Part shown: positions 46,438 to 57,382 of the stretch, in pieces
Layout of the letters: each line of letters starts with the position of its first letter
Numbering within the stretch: position 1 is the stretch's first letter
Assembly (NCBI GenBank): GCA_948474755.1
Contig: CAOLHI010000649.1
Span: 372,001 to 436,000, forward strand
DNA: 64,000 bases
Direction of reading: 5' to 3'
Source of the DNA: Ctenosaura bakeri
Lineage: Eukaryota; Chordata; Lepidosauria; Squamata; Iguanidae
The notes under the pieces: model-generated
Told to the model about the DNA's origin: nothing
The model's input: only the letters and a program-made list of their open reading frames with translations
Databases searched by the model: none
Translations under genes and position numbers: made by a program

Positions 46438-47730
46438 GTGCCTTACCGTCGGTCCCAGTCACTGTCCAGAGGCGACCGAAGACATGAGCGCTCCCGCACC
46501 AGGTCTCCGTCCCCTTGGTACCACAGGGCGAGGGAACCATTGTCGCGTTACCGTGTGATCTCCCCGCCCCCGAGGGTCACATCCACCACCACGCGCCCCA
46601 TCAAGTCCACTTCAACCCAGACGGCGTCAGCAACAATAGCGTCAGTGACAACATCGGTGACCCAGGCAGCTAAGAAGGTGCGCTCGACTGTGGTGCCCAT
46701 CACCTCGGCCACCCAGACGACTGCGGAGACGGTACCGACCGCAACACCGTCGGTACCACTGCACCGGTCCCCCCAGCGCACTGCAGTGCAAGGGTCTCTG
46801 GCAAGGTCTACTGAGCATTCCCGGTCGCCGTCTGTTCGATCTGATGAATCGGGAACTGAATCAGAGGACCTCACATGAGTCGCACCCACTTGGGTTTGGT
46901 GAGCCGACACCGGAGGCAGCACCGGAGAACATCCAACAGTTCTCCGCCAGGCTTCTCCGGATGGCGGCGGCCCTTGGCCTGAAGGTGGCGCAGCTGGAAC
47001 CGGAGGAGGAAGACCCAGTTTTCGAGTTGGTGGAGGCTCGACAACAGGCTACCGCCCCGCTTCCCCTCCTGCCTAAGCTGCTGAAGGCGGTCAAGCAGCC
47101 CTGGGACAAACCGGCGTCCACCCAGCCGATTCCTCCTCGACTGGAGCACCTGTACTGGACGCAGAAGGAGAAGGTCGACTTCCTCTTCAGCCATCCGGTA
47201 CCGAACTCCATAGTGGTGGAGTCCGCGCAGGTCAAGGGAGGCAACAGGGCCCATACTACGCCGCCAGACCGAGAGGGGTGAAAGTTAGACCCCTTTGGAA
47301 GGAGGTTCTACACCGCCTCCTCCCTTAACATCAGAGTGTCTAACACGCAGGCATGCCTCGAGGCATACCTGCGCAAAATCTTGGACCAGCTCGCCCCTCT
47401 CTTGACCAGCCTCCCAGATGAGAGCCGCTCGACTGCCTGCCACCTTTATAACGAGGCTGTAGTGATCTCCAGCCAACAGATCCTATCCTCGAAGCACGCT
47501 GTGGAGGTTGCTTCGAGGGTGATGGTTGGCTCGATTGTGCTCCGCTGGCATGCGTGGCTACGCTCATCTGGCCTACAGGAGACAGCTGAAGGTGGATTGA
47601 GGATCTCCCCTTTGATGGCCGGGGGCTCTTCAACTCCGCCATGGACGAGACTATGGACTCCATCGTCAAGGCCCGACTAACGGCCAAGAAGATGGGGATC
47701 CACCAGCCATTCCAGGCCTGTCGATCTTCC
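46438..47730 (+). pseudogene. DIRS gag-like ORF, broken
   Basis: The N-terminal part (46438-46878) is rich in Arg, Ser, Thr and Pro, as in DIRS Gag. The frame then shifts near 46860-46880 into one with LLRMAAALGL and DPVFELVEA. An in-frame TGA at 47279-47281 breaks it, after which DPFGRRFYTASS and QACLEAYLRK continue in the same frame. Another shift near 47588-47598 leads to LPFDGRGLFNSAMDE, the conserved C-terminal Gag motif. So there are two frameshifts and one stop in one gag. The gene would supply the particle protein and is not functional in this copy. The boundary with the RT frame is not certain. Confidence 0.8.
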
Positions 47731-49680
47731 GGCTCACGCCAGTCCTGGCGCAGGTCGTCGATCTCCTCCTACCGCAGAAGTCCACCCACTCTGCCCAATC
47801 TAGGTCGTCGACTGCCTCCTCTGCCCGGAGACCCTTCAGACGGTGACCAACTTCGTCCCACAAGAAGTCGTCCTCCGAGGCTAAGTCCCACTTTTGAGGG
47901 TTTCCGCAGGTCGCCACCAGTGCCAACATTCAGCCTGCCAGCAGTCCTCCGAGATCAGCCGGCCCTGGCCAGATACCTCGCCGAGTGGCACCACATCACC
48001 ATGGACTCTTGGGTTCTTTCCATCGTCCGTCTTGGCTACTTTCTACCCCCGGCCAGCCTGGCCCTGCTGGAAGAGATCCAGTCCCTTCGTCAAAAGGGAG
48101 CGATCGAGACACTCCCGTCCTCAGGCAGCAACACCGGCTTCTTCTCCCGATACTTCACGGTACTGAAGGCCCATCCTGGACCTCAGGGGCGTGAACAACT
48201 TCATCCGCCCCAAAAAGTTCAAGATGGTGACGCTATCTTCGATCCTGCCTTTCCTTCGCCAAGGGGACTGGTTCACCTCCATCGATCTCAAGGACGCTTA
48301 CTTCCACATCGCCATCTGCCCGCACCACAGACAGTACCTGCGGTTCGCGGTCAACGGCACCTGCTACCAGTACAAGGTGCTACCGTTCGGCCTCTCCACC
48401 GCGCCCAAGGTCTTTACCAAATGCATGGCCCCAGTGGTATCGTACCTGCAGACAAAGGGCATCTCTGTCTACCCGTACTTGGACAATTGGCTGTTGGTGG
48501 CGTCCTGCAGGCACAAACTCTACGACGATCTTCATCGGACTCTGACACTTTTGACCCGTCTTGGGCTCTGGGTCAACCCGAAGAAGTCCCACCTCGAGCC
48601 GGCGAGGGTGCTAGACTTCACTGGCATGACCTTGGACTCGGTATCAGCCAGGGCCTTTCTACCGGTCGACCGTGCACGGACTCTACACCAGGCCACGTTG
48701 GCAGCCTACAATGCACAGACAATGTCACCCAGGAGGATCCAGCAGCTCCTCGGCTACATGGCCTCCACCACCGCCGTGATGTACCTCTCCAGGCTCCACG
48801 CGAGACCGCTACAACACTGGTTCTTCCAAGCCTTCGACCCGCTCTGGGACGGCCAGAGGATGCGCCTCACGCTGCCGTCGGAGATTCAGCTGTCCCCCCT
48901 CTGGTGGCAGTCCTACGATCACCTCCTGTCCGAGATGCTGTTTCGGGAACAAACGCCGAACATCACGGTGACTACAGATGCCTCCCTCTACGGCTGGGGA
49001 GCCCACCCCGGCGAACTCAGGGTCCGAGGCCAGTGGATGGACGACGAGACCATCTTCCACATCAACGCTCTTGAACTATTCGCCATCTTCAAAGCTCTGA
49101 GAGCGTTTCGCCATCGCGTGATGGGCCGGACGGTGCTGGTCCTCATGGACAACATGATGGCAGTGCGTCCCGCTAGAAATCCACCCAGTGGCAGTTCACC
49201 TGGCCAGGCAGGAGAACACCACAGCGGACGTGCTCAGCAGGGACACCTCTTCCCACCACGAATGGTCCCTCTCCAACAGAGCATTCCAGATGATCTGGGA
49301 CCGATGGGGCAAGCCCACCATCGACCTCTTTGCGACCGGCGAGAATACGAAGTGCCACCGCTTCTGTTCGAGGGCTGGCCGCGATCGCAATTCCATTGGG
49401 GACGCCTTCCAGTTCAGGTGAACGAGGGACTCCTGTACGCGTTCCCTCCATTTCCCTCCTTGGTCGCGTGATATCCAAGATCTTCGCCGACCAAGCGGAC
49501 GCTGTCCTCGTGGCCCCGTACTGGCCGAGGCAGCACTGGTTCGCGCCCCTCCTCAAGGCCACGCGCGACCGCCTCCTGAGGCTCCCGTCGACACCGGACC
49601 TGCTGTCCCATTCTGGAGGCCGCGTACTCCACCCAGACCTGCTGCTCTTGGCCCTCCATGCCTGGAGGATATCACCGTAA
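47731..49680 (+). pseudogene. DIRS reverse transcriptase / RNase H, broken
   Basis: The pre-RT segment (about 47950-48165) has WHHITMDSWVLSIV and NTGFFSRYF. At about 48165-48175 a short deletion shifts the frame and removes the residues expected between 'SRYFTVLKA' and 'PILDLRG'. The RT core follows: FKMVTL, TSIDLKDAYFHIAI (first catalytic Asp), LPFGLSTAPKVFTK and YLDNW at 48476-48490. RNase H begins near 48959 with VTTDASLYGWGA, then NALELFAIFKAL and VLMDN. Near 49160-49185 about 25-30 codons seem to be missing and the frame changes to HLARQENTTADVLSRD. A third shift lies near 49420. The tail HPDLLLLALHAWRISP ends at TAA (49678-49680). Not functional. Confidence 0.88.
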
Positions 49681-49703
49681 CCAACCCCATCATCGGCAAC
49701 GTC

Positions 49704-50693
49704 TTGACCACGGCCAGGAAGGAGTCGACACACCGCAACTACCACTACAAGTGGCACTGCTTTGTGGCCTTTGCTGAGGAAAGAAGGGAGCCGGTATCAC
49801 CGGTCAACATGCCTACCATGCTCCATTTCCTTCTACACCTTCAGCAGCAGGGCTTAGCCTTCCCGTCTTTGAAGGTCTACCTCGCCGCTATCATAGCATA
49901 CCAACCACCACGATCCCCGTCGGCGATGCTCTTTCGAGACGGTACCGTCAAGCAGTTCCTGAAGGGCTTCCAGCACCTATACCCGCCGGTATCGCCGCCG
50001 CTACCGCCGTGGTCGTTATCGTTGGTGCTATCGCAGCTGACGAGACCATCCTTCGAGCCCATGGCGACTGCTGACAACAGGCTGCTTACTTTGAAGACTG
50101 CCTTCCTGGTGGCTGTCACCTTGGCCAGGCGCACAGGGGAGCTGACAGCTTTGAGGACTGACGAGCCATACCTCGTCTTCCACAGAGACAAGGTCACTCT
50201 CCGACCGGACATTTCTTTCCTACCAAAGGTGGTGTCCAGCTTCCATCTCAGCCAGGACATCACCCTGCCGACTTTCTTCCTGAACCCGACGACAGCGTTG
50301 GAGCGGTCCCTTCACTCCTTGGATGTGCGTCGGGCCTTGGCATTCTACAGAGACAGGACTGCCCCTTTCAGACAATCACCGCACCTGTTCGTCTGCTATG
50401 GCAGGTGACAAAAGGACCATAAGGTATCCACCCAGCGATTTTCCAAGTGGGTGGTACAGACTATTCAGCTGGCGTATGAGCTCGCCAGGAAGCCTCCGCC
50501 AGCCTTCGTCTGGGCCCACTCCACCAGGGCTGTGGCAACATCTGTAGCCCTGCTGAGAGGTGTTGACCTCCATGAACTCTGCCGTGTGGCGACCTGGTCT
50601 CAACCATTGACCTTTGTGCGCCACTACAGGCTTGATTGCCGGTCATGCAGGGATGCTTGGTTTGGACGTGAGGTTCTGGCTTCCGTTCTATAG
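49704..50693 (+). pseudogene. DIRS tyrosine recombinase, one in-frame stop
   Basis: This enzyme would insert the circular DNA copy. The first part (49704-50408) starts close after the RT stop and holds the N-terminal helical domain (THRNYHYKWHCFVAF) and the first catalytic arginine region LARRTGELTALR (50121-50156). A TGA at 50406-50408 interrupts it, and the same frame continues to 50693 with HSTRAVATS (His 50517, Arg 50526) and FVRHYRLD with the nucleophile Tyr at 50625-50627. All expected catalytic residues (R, H-x-x-R, Y) are visible. Apart from the stop this is the best preserved frame of the element. No host function is implied. Confidence 0.9.
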
Positions 50694-50735
50694 GACGTGA
50701 CCTGCCATCCAACCGGTAAGCTACACAGTCTCCTG

Positions 50736-50826
50736 GTGTGTGAAGGCACAGAGACCACGAAGAAGAAGAACAGGTTGCTTACCTGTAACTGTAGTTCTTC
50801 AAGTGGTCATCTGTGCCCTCACACAC
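50736..50826. repeat. DIRS internal complementary region
   Basis: The first part (50736-50772, gtgtgtgaaggcacagagac...) is the reverse complement of the element's left end (46054-46089). The second part (about 50769-50826, ...caggttgcttacctgtaact...) is the reverse complement of the right end (51010-51067), with one visible difference. In DIRS-1 such a region is the template for completing the ends during circle formation, and the arrangement here is the same. Confidence 0.9.
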
Positions 50827-50880
50827 ACCTGCCCTGCCTTCCCCTCTTTTTCAGGTCCCTGTGTTAGTACGGTGGACTAC

Positions 50881-51067
50881 AGAACTGAGGAGCGACCGTT
50901 GCTCGGCGGGAGGAGCATGCGCAGTACCAGCATGGCGGAGGGCCCCCCGCCAAGCTACTAAGCTCTAGAATCTTCTGAACGCTACCATGCACGCACAAAA
51001 GCTCCTAGTGTGTGAGGGCACAGATGACCACTCGAAGAACTACAGTTACAGGTAAGCAACCTGTTCG
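50881..51067 (-). repeat. DIRS right inverted terminal repeat with terminal extension
   Basis: 50881-51040 is inverse to the left ITR. The last 27 bases (51041-51067, tacagttacaggtaagcaac...) have no partner at the left end and pair only with the internal complementary region. Confidence 0.88.
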
Positions 51068-51194
51068 TTGTCACTTGCTAGACAGAAGACATGCGCCCTG
51101 TCTAACCACTGAAAATGAAGAACATTGTGTGAAACTGTTTTGAGGTTTGAGGATCCCAGGATTGCTAATTGCCTTTACTGTAGGTAGCAGATGA

Positions 51195-51375
51195 ACTGGG
51201 GTAAACAACTGTACAGTAGTATATTACAGTCTGTAACAAGACCTTAAGAGACAGCACAAAGTGGCAGAATAAAATCAAAGCAGCCAGCCCACAGGGCCAA
51301 AATCCAAATGACAGGAACAAAGGGTGATAATATAAGCAGCTCTCAGTCTCACCCTCCTCCATAAGAGACTAAAGC
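51195..51375. repeat. Unidentified interspersed repeat U1, copy A
   Basis: Ordered shared words with 59440-59620: 'tatattacagtctg', 'aaaatcaaagcagccag', 'gaacaaagggtgat' and 'cctcc.cataagag'. The minus-strand translations of both copies also match (PCGLAALI...), which may only reflect common DNA. I do not recognise the family. Confidence 0.7.
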
Positions 51376-51552
51376 AAGAAGGAAGCTTCCTCTATTAACC
51401 CAGATATCTTAAGGAGAAACAGGGGGCTCTTCAGGGAAAATCTCACCACTTGGCCTTATTAGTAACAAAGCAGGCTCCTGTGAGCATGCTTCTTTATGTT
51501 GCATCACCAGATTTTTTTTGAAATAATAATAATAAAAACTCCACTCTTTCCA

Positions 51553-51603
51553 AGTATGCTGTTGTTGTTGTTGTTGTCGTTGTGTTGTCGTCGTCGTCAT
51601 CAT
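51553..51603. repeat. GTT/GTC/ATC trinucleotide microsatellite
   Basis: GTT units pass into GTC and then ATC units. Confidence 0.9.
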
Positions 51604-51894
51604 CAATCTATTTATTTAAATTTAACAAACTATGCTCTCATGGTGCCAGATAAAAGCAGCCTAAAATGAATGGTCAAGACTGAGCAGGCAACAACAGTTT
51701 TTAATGCCTTTTCAAAACTCACCAAAGTTTACAGATAACTAGCACAAAAATACGTGGGTTAATCCCCTATTCAGGCTCTACTGTGTTTCCAAATTTTATG
51801 TGGTTGCATGAAAAAAATAAAATAAAATAGTTACAGCCATTCCGTCCAATACAAATTACTGAGGGACACCTTGTGATCTGCATTCCTTCCAGTA

Positions 51895-52780
51895 ATGTAT
51901 TTAAGTCTTTAACTCCAAGTCTCAAGTCAAGTCTCAAGTCTTTGAAGATACTTTCAAGTCGAGTCTCAAGTCAAGTCTCAAGTCTCAGAGCCAACTTTAT
52001 ACCCCAACCTATATTCTAGAATTTCTGGACAGAGTCAAATAAAGTCAGTTTTGATAATTTAAAAAGTGTTCACCCTCCACATTTGCGATTTTGCCATCTG
52101 CAGCTTCAGAAGTGGGGAACAGGATCCTCTTTACTCCCTCTTCCCAAAGCTGGAGACTTTTGTGCCAATGGGCATAAAAGAGCCTGCAACTTCAGAAGTA
52201 GGGAATAGGATCCTTCTTATTCCCCATTTCTGAAGCTGGAGGCAGCTGGAGGCTTTAGAAATAGACTCCTTTCTACTCCCCATTATTGGAGCTTCAAAGG
52301 CTTTAGAAGGAAGGATCCTTCCTTCTCAAGCCCATTGCCTAATAACTTTGCTGTTCCCTGCTGAGAAATGCACCCTGCCCTCTGGGGGTAAGTCTTGTCT
52401 TCTGCTCTTAGGAAACATTTTAGAAGGCACCTCCAATATGCAGTGGGGTCAGGCTGCTGAGCAGACCTCAAGCCTGCCTCAAGCCCATTGCCTAACTCAT
52501 TGGTTGTTCCCCTCTGAGAAGGCACCCACGTTTTTGGCTTGAGACAGATTATCAGTAGGCTAAAAGAGATGGAAGCACTGCTCAAAGCCATATGGTTTCT
52601 GGATGAATGTATTATTTTACTGAACCAAAGGCAGCAAGTCAGTCACTAAAAATATACAAGTCTCAAGTCTAATCAAGCCAGTGCATCATTTATTGCCAAG
52701 TTGAGTCCAAGTCGAGTCACTGAAGTGACTTAAGTCCTAGTCAATCCAACTTAAATCCTAGTCAATCAAGTTGGGTCTAC
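51895..52780. repeat. Compound repeat with terminal CAAGTCT-type satellites
   Basis: AAGTCTCAAGTC-type tandem units occur at 51903-51993 and again at 52655-52775, in the same orientation. Between them are two other tandem series: an about 80-bp unit with 'ggaacaggatcctctttact' / 'ggaataggatccttcttatt' (52110-52296), and an about 150-bp unit starting 'caagcccattgcctaa' (52329 and 52483). The whole may be one transposable element with satellite-like ends. No frame has a recognisable domain. Confidence 0.6.
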
Positions 52781-54424
52781 ATAACCAATTTCTTCATCTC
52801 TGTTTGGATTTGAGAACCAGATCAAAATTGAATGGGTAGATCAATCTGGTCTGAATTAGGCTTTTGAACTGAATTTGGGGCTCTGGATGCAGCCCTAATT
52901 AAAAAAAATACTCATGTTTGTGAGTGCGAAATTATGGATATTCATCAATACCCAAAAACACAGAGCCTGAGGTGGAACATTTCTTTTGAGTAACTCCCAT
53001 CCACCTTTGTTCGATTCTAGGTTATCAAGCACCCAAGCCTACACCCACATAGTCTAAAGGAGCAAACAGAAGAAGATGAAGACAGTCCAGGGTCAAAACA
53101 CAAGGAATCATGGGTTGTCAGCAGTAAAGAAAACAGGTGAGGAGAATGGTCATGACAGTTGAAGTTCTAATCTCGAGGAATCAGTCTTACTGAGATCAGG
53201 AGATGAAGAGAGCAAAGCCAACGGAGAGTCCAAGTATGTGCCAGGAGAAACAAATAGCAACATGCATGACCTAAGAAAACTATTGAAAATTAACAAGGGA
53301 TTGCTTCAGTCATGAGTGATTCATAGCCAGCTGTCAAAGGAATGCTGCTGAAGTTAATTAACTCAGGGTTGGCCTTAGATGGGTTTCACATACTCAACCA
53401 CTCTTTGGTAGTTCAACTTGCTCCAAGGGTGTTTTTATCTGCCTCCTTCATGAGGATCTAATGGTACAGAGCCTGTATTCTGCCCCTGGGGAGGTAAAAG
53501 GCTAATACTGGAAGATCCAGGCATCTGGCACTAGAGAGGGCTGACAGCCAGAGCCTCCAGTTCTTCTTCCTGATGGGGTCTGTTGTTCAGGCACTCCTCT
53601 TCCATCATCCCCATCCCCATCGAAGACCCCTCAAGTTTCTTCTTGCTTGAAAAAAGAAAGGTAACCAGCAGAAATGAGATGCGTAGGGACAATTTTTGTC
53701 ACAGCTGTTTTGTCTCTTAAAAAAAATGTCTCTTACAAATAATCCTGAAAATGCAGGTGGTTGAAACTTGGGGACATGGTTTACAACTCTCCAGGCAGTA
53801 AAAATATCATAAAATGCCTACCTTATAGGTCTAGTTCTGCAACAAAATGCCCTGTCTGCTTGGTTAATAGAGAAAATCAGGTGAAAACTTTTAAAGAGCT
53901 CCCTAGTGTACACTACATTACCTCTGAATTACCTAACCTCTGCTTTCCTATATCAACATTTAACGAATATCAGCATTTAACCACTGTGACACTTATCTGG
54001 TTTAATCAGTCAGAGTGGATTGATTAATTGGCAGAGGTCAACTTTAATTGGCATGACTGTGAGTTAAGGACAGATTTATGTTTTGAGACTCTTAAGTTTC
54101 CACTTGTTAGCATAACTGAAAATAAAAGGGAAACTATTAATTATCTGCTAAGAATGAGTGGTAGCTTTTATTTATTAAACTGTGACTTACTGCATACTTC
54201 CTTCAGTATAGGCACTATACTCAGGTTTTGGTGATACAAACATATTATGAGAAGACAGATGATTCATCATCTAAAATGCTTTAATTGGTTGGCTTGCTTA
54301 ATTAAAGCTATACCATCTTATCCAGTTTATAATAGAGTTCTGACCTAGCCTTCAAAGGTGCAAACTATTATTCCTGTTCCTTGTGGACTGAAAATATGCA
54401 AGCCAACTCTCATGTAAATCAATG

Positions 54425-54500
54425 AGGACAGATTTTATATATATGTATGTATGTATATATATATTATTCATATATGTGTGTGTGAGTGTGTGTAAACACT
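54425..54500. repeat. TATG/AT/TG microsatellite
   Basis: (TATG)n, (AT)n and (TG)n follow one another immediately upstream of a 5S-SINE. Confidence 0.9.
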
Positions 54501-54503
54501 TAG

Positions 54504-54735
54504 AGCCTAAATATACTAAAGACACCAGATCCCTTCTGATTTTGGAAGCAAAGGAGAGTCAGCTCTGGTTAGTACTTGCATGGGAGACTGCCAATGAATA
54601 CCTGGTGTTATAGGCTATATTTCAGAGGAAGAAACTGGCAAAACCACATCTGAGTATTCCTTGCCTAAGAACACCCTATGGAATTCATGAGGTCTCCATA
54701 AATCAACAGGAGACTTAAAGGCACATATACACATG
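54504..54735 (+). repeat. 5S rRNA-derived SINE (SINE3 type)
   Basis: The first 117 bases follow 5S rRNA from end to end: 'agcctaaatatac', 'agatcccttctgattttgga', 'ctggttagtacttgcatggg', 'agactgccaatgaatacctg', 'gttataggct'. These are the 5S internal promoter regions and the closing stem. The tail has 'ctggcaaaaccacatctgag', 'ccataaatcaacaggagact' and 'aaaggcacatatacac', related to the 3' end of the tRNA-SINEs here (gccataagt...gacttgaaggcacac). It is not a 5S gene: it has many substitutions and a SINE tail. Confidence 0.88.
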
Positions 54736-54794
54736 CACAATACACATTCACTTTTGAATTATTTAAACTTCATTTTCATCTCAACTTTTAAGTC

Positions 54795-55140
54795 ACTGTA
54801 CTAGGGTGCACAAAGATGGATCCAGGAGATTCAAGACAGTTAAAAAAGCTAATATTTGTTCACAGAGTGTGCATTTGAACTGTTGTATTCACTACAATTA
54901 CAACAAGATATAGCAATAGCTGCCGACCAGGATCTAAAAGGAGTTTAGATGAATCTGTGACAGCTAAAGCTATCAATGCATACTAGTCCAAGATAGCTGG
55001 TGAGCATACATGGAAAGGAGCTGTTGCACTCATGTCCTGCTTGTGGGCTTCCCAAAGGCAAATGGTGGACTATTTGAAAATGCTGGACTTGATAAGATTT
55101 TGCTCTCATCCACTGTTCCTTTTCTTATGAGCTGCCCTCT
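54795..55140 (+). repeat. LINE 3'-tail-like interspersed repeat (type T)
   Basis: 'aaaaggagtttagatgaatc', 'agctatcaatgcatactagt', 'gctgttgcactcatgtcctg', 'cttgtgggcttcccaaaggc' and 'aaaatgctggacttgataag' in this order. The same order, more diverged, is seen at 33840-34205. Confidence 0.6.
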
Positions 55141-56863
55141 ATGGATGGAAATCACATCTGCTCAACTTTCAGGGGTTTTCCATCCTGTTCAAGGCTGGCA
55201 AGCACCCAGGTAAGTGCACTTACAGTCCACAAGAACAGACAGTGGGAAACCCAGGCCAGTTCCAGGACATAACCCATCTGAGTTCTCAATGGGAAAAACA
55301 GTTCTGAGTGGGGTCTAAAGTCAAGATAGAGGTTGGCTGAAAGATTAGCACAAGGTACATGCTGAAGCTTAATTAATAAAGCCAGACAAATTTGCAAGGG
55401 AGTATTGGAGCTATTGTGTTTCTAGCAATGAAAGTTGGCTGAGTTAATTTATAGCTAGCAGTAAGGCAGCCTAGCTGGCCTTCTTCATTCAGCATCTTCC
55501 CTTTAAAGTGGACAGGGCATTTCCTGTCACTTTACAACCAGCATTTTAATTTATGATGTTCCAGAGGGCAAAGTGTCTCTGTTTCCCCCAACTGATCTGC
55601 AGGCACTGGCTGGGATGGACAGGGCTCTCCTTCTGCCAGTGCCATGACTAGATTGCTAGCCTACTCTAGCTCTAACTAGAGCCTTCTATCTTGGCTCTCC
55701 TCTTCTTCATCTGAGGAGGCCTTCTCCAAGCAGAATACAGCACCCCCTTCCACAGTGTATCCCCTTCAGTGGGGTCTTCCAGTCTACTGTATAGTTTGGG
55801 GGGCGGGGTGGAGTGCCTAGTGTGAGGAGGAAATGGCAGAGGCAAAGTCCACCAATTCAGTTGCATGGGCCTAAGTCTGGATCCAGCATATTGATTTTGC
55901 ATACAGTCAGTATCAAAATTCACAAACTCTCTTGCAACATAGCAATTAAGATATTGTCAATTAAGACTGTGTGAAATGTTCATTGGATTACCCCTAAACC
56001 TGTTTTTGTTAATTTTCCTTTTAGCATTCAAAATTACCTTGTTTTTCTATTGCATTTCAATATGACTCCTGCTTAATTATTTTCTAGTTACTAAATTACA
56101 ATAATAGGTAATTTAATGTTTGAAACAAAAGTATCTAATTTTGTATGGCTTGATTCAATTAAAAATGGGAGGGAGAATCCTCCATTGTATCCCCTTCTAC
56201 CCAAGGTACATAATACATTTTCCAACTAGATCAGTTTTGAGTGCTGCATCCAGCCTGCAATTAACATGCTTAATCATGACGTAGTGAATTTATGTGCCAT
56301 TACATTATTTGTACAATTGCAATATTCTAGCATAGGGTTACAATCTTCCCCCCACACACACACACCACGGAATACTGGCCAACCAATAGACTAGAGATTG
56401 GATAATTTCTCAGAGCTTGATAACCTGCCTGGATTTGCTGACATTATTAAGGAATAAGATTATTTCAAATCCACAGGGATAAATAAGAAGAAAAGCTCAG
56501 CTGGCTGGAGCTGTCGCAATGCTACATTGCATGCTAATTCAAGAATCAGAGTGATACACAGCATATGCCTATTATCCAAACAGCCCTTGAGATATCAAAA
56601 TGGACAGGCCAGCCATGATCTGAAGAATGCTATCTCCACTGAGGGCATAGGACAGGCTGCTCACTAAAGAGTTCTGCACACTCAGACTCCCAGCTGACCT
56701 GTGGATCCATGGCACAAACTTTTAAGTCAGATGATGAAGATTTAGCTTTAATAGCAATGGAAATTACACTGTGGACACTCCCTTGTGCAAAGACTTGGAA
56801 TACTTTCATGTTGTTTTATGCACTGTTGGCATGCAGGTTTAGGAAAAGGAGGGGGGAAATCAA

Positions 56864-56911
56864 AGCTTGGAAAAGTTACTTTTTGAACAACAGCTCCTAG
56901 AATCCCTGAGG
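56864..56911. repeat. MITE, family M3 (half copy)
   Basis: AGCTTGGAAAAGTTAC followed by 'gctcctagaatccctgag'. The inverse half is absent. Confidence 0.6.
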
Positions 56912-57045
56912 TGAGTATGTCTCCTTTCTTTCTAGGGAGGGAGAAATCAGCTGAGAAGTGGGCCTCTGGATTGTTCGCATGAATGAAACAGATGTGGTGG
57001 GAAGGCAATTCTGAGACTGAATGTAACTGAAGAGAGTCTAACAGT

Positions 57046-57382
57046 GGTGTAGCTACAGGAGCCAAAATGAGGGCACTGCCCTTCCACACACACACACACA
57101 CAGACACCCTTCAGTCATCCAAAATTTCTAGCATTGCAGAGAGTGAGACAATGAAAATAGTTTGCAACATAGAACTCTCATATTTGATCTGTTTGCACTT
57201 CCTTGATAACTTTATCTGCCCCTTTGTTTTGGGTGCCTAAATTCTATTTATAAATGCTGAACTGAAGTTCCTCCAATGGAAGAAATTTGGGGACTAAAAG
57301 AAAATTTCATTGGGTGGGCAGAATTCTTTTTTTGGGGGGGGGCAATTCCCTCACTGCCCCCCCCCATAGCTATACCCTTGGA
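57046..57382. repeat. Interspersed element, family M4 (copy B), with terminal inverted repeats
   Basis: The left end GTGGTGTAGCTACAGG is inverse to the right end CCCCATAGCTATACC. Internal blocks match 41893-42205. A CA microsatellite (57082-57103) has grown inside it, and long G and C runs lie near the right end. Confidence 0.65.

Larger units (their letters stand above)
46050..51067 (+). mobile_element. DIRS-type tyrosine-recombinase retrotransposon, structurally full length, coding-defective
   Basis: DIRS elements copy through RNA and integrate as circles with a tyrosine recombinase instead of an integrase, so they leave no target duplication. This one has inverted terminal repeats (46056-46214 and 50881-51040), a right-end extension (51041-51067), an internal complementary region (50736-50826), and gag, RT/RNase H and recombinase frames in the usual order. 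It is about 5.0 kb, the normal size. It is GC- and CpG-rich against an AT-rich host region, which suggests a younger insertion than its neighbours. The two ITRs differ at roughly one position in ten by eye. Stops, frameshifts and deletions in all three frames make it non-autonomous. Confidence 0.92.

Noticed and set aside
46438..50693. A novel recombinase-reverse transcriptase host system
   Set aside because: Gene order, inverted ends and the internal complementary region are those of DIRS retrotransposons, and every frame is broken.
54504..54620. A 5S rRNA gene
   Set aside because: Many substitutions from 5S rRNA and a SINE-type 3' tail; a SINE fits better.
53030..55700. Possible pair of LTRs (about 53030-53660 and 55190-55700)
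   Set aside because: The similarity by eye is weak and patchy, with no clear TG...CA ends and no retroviral frame between.
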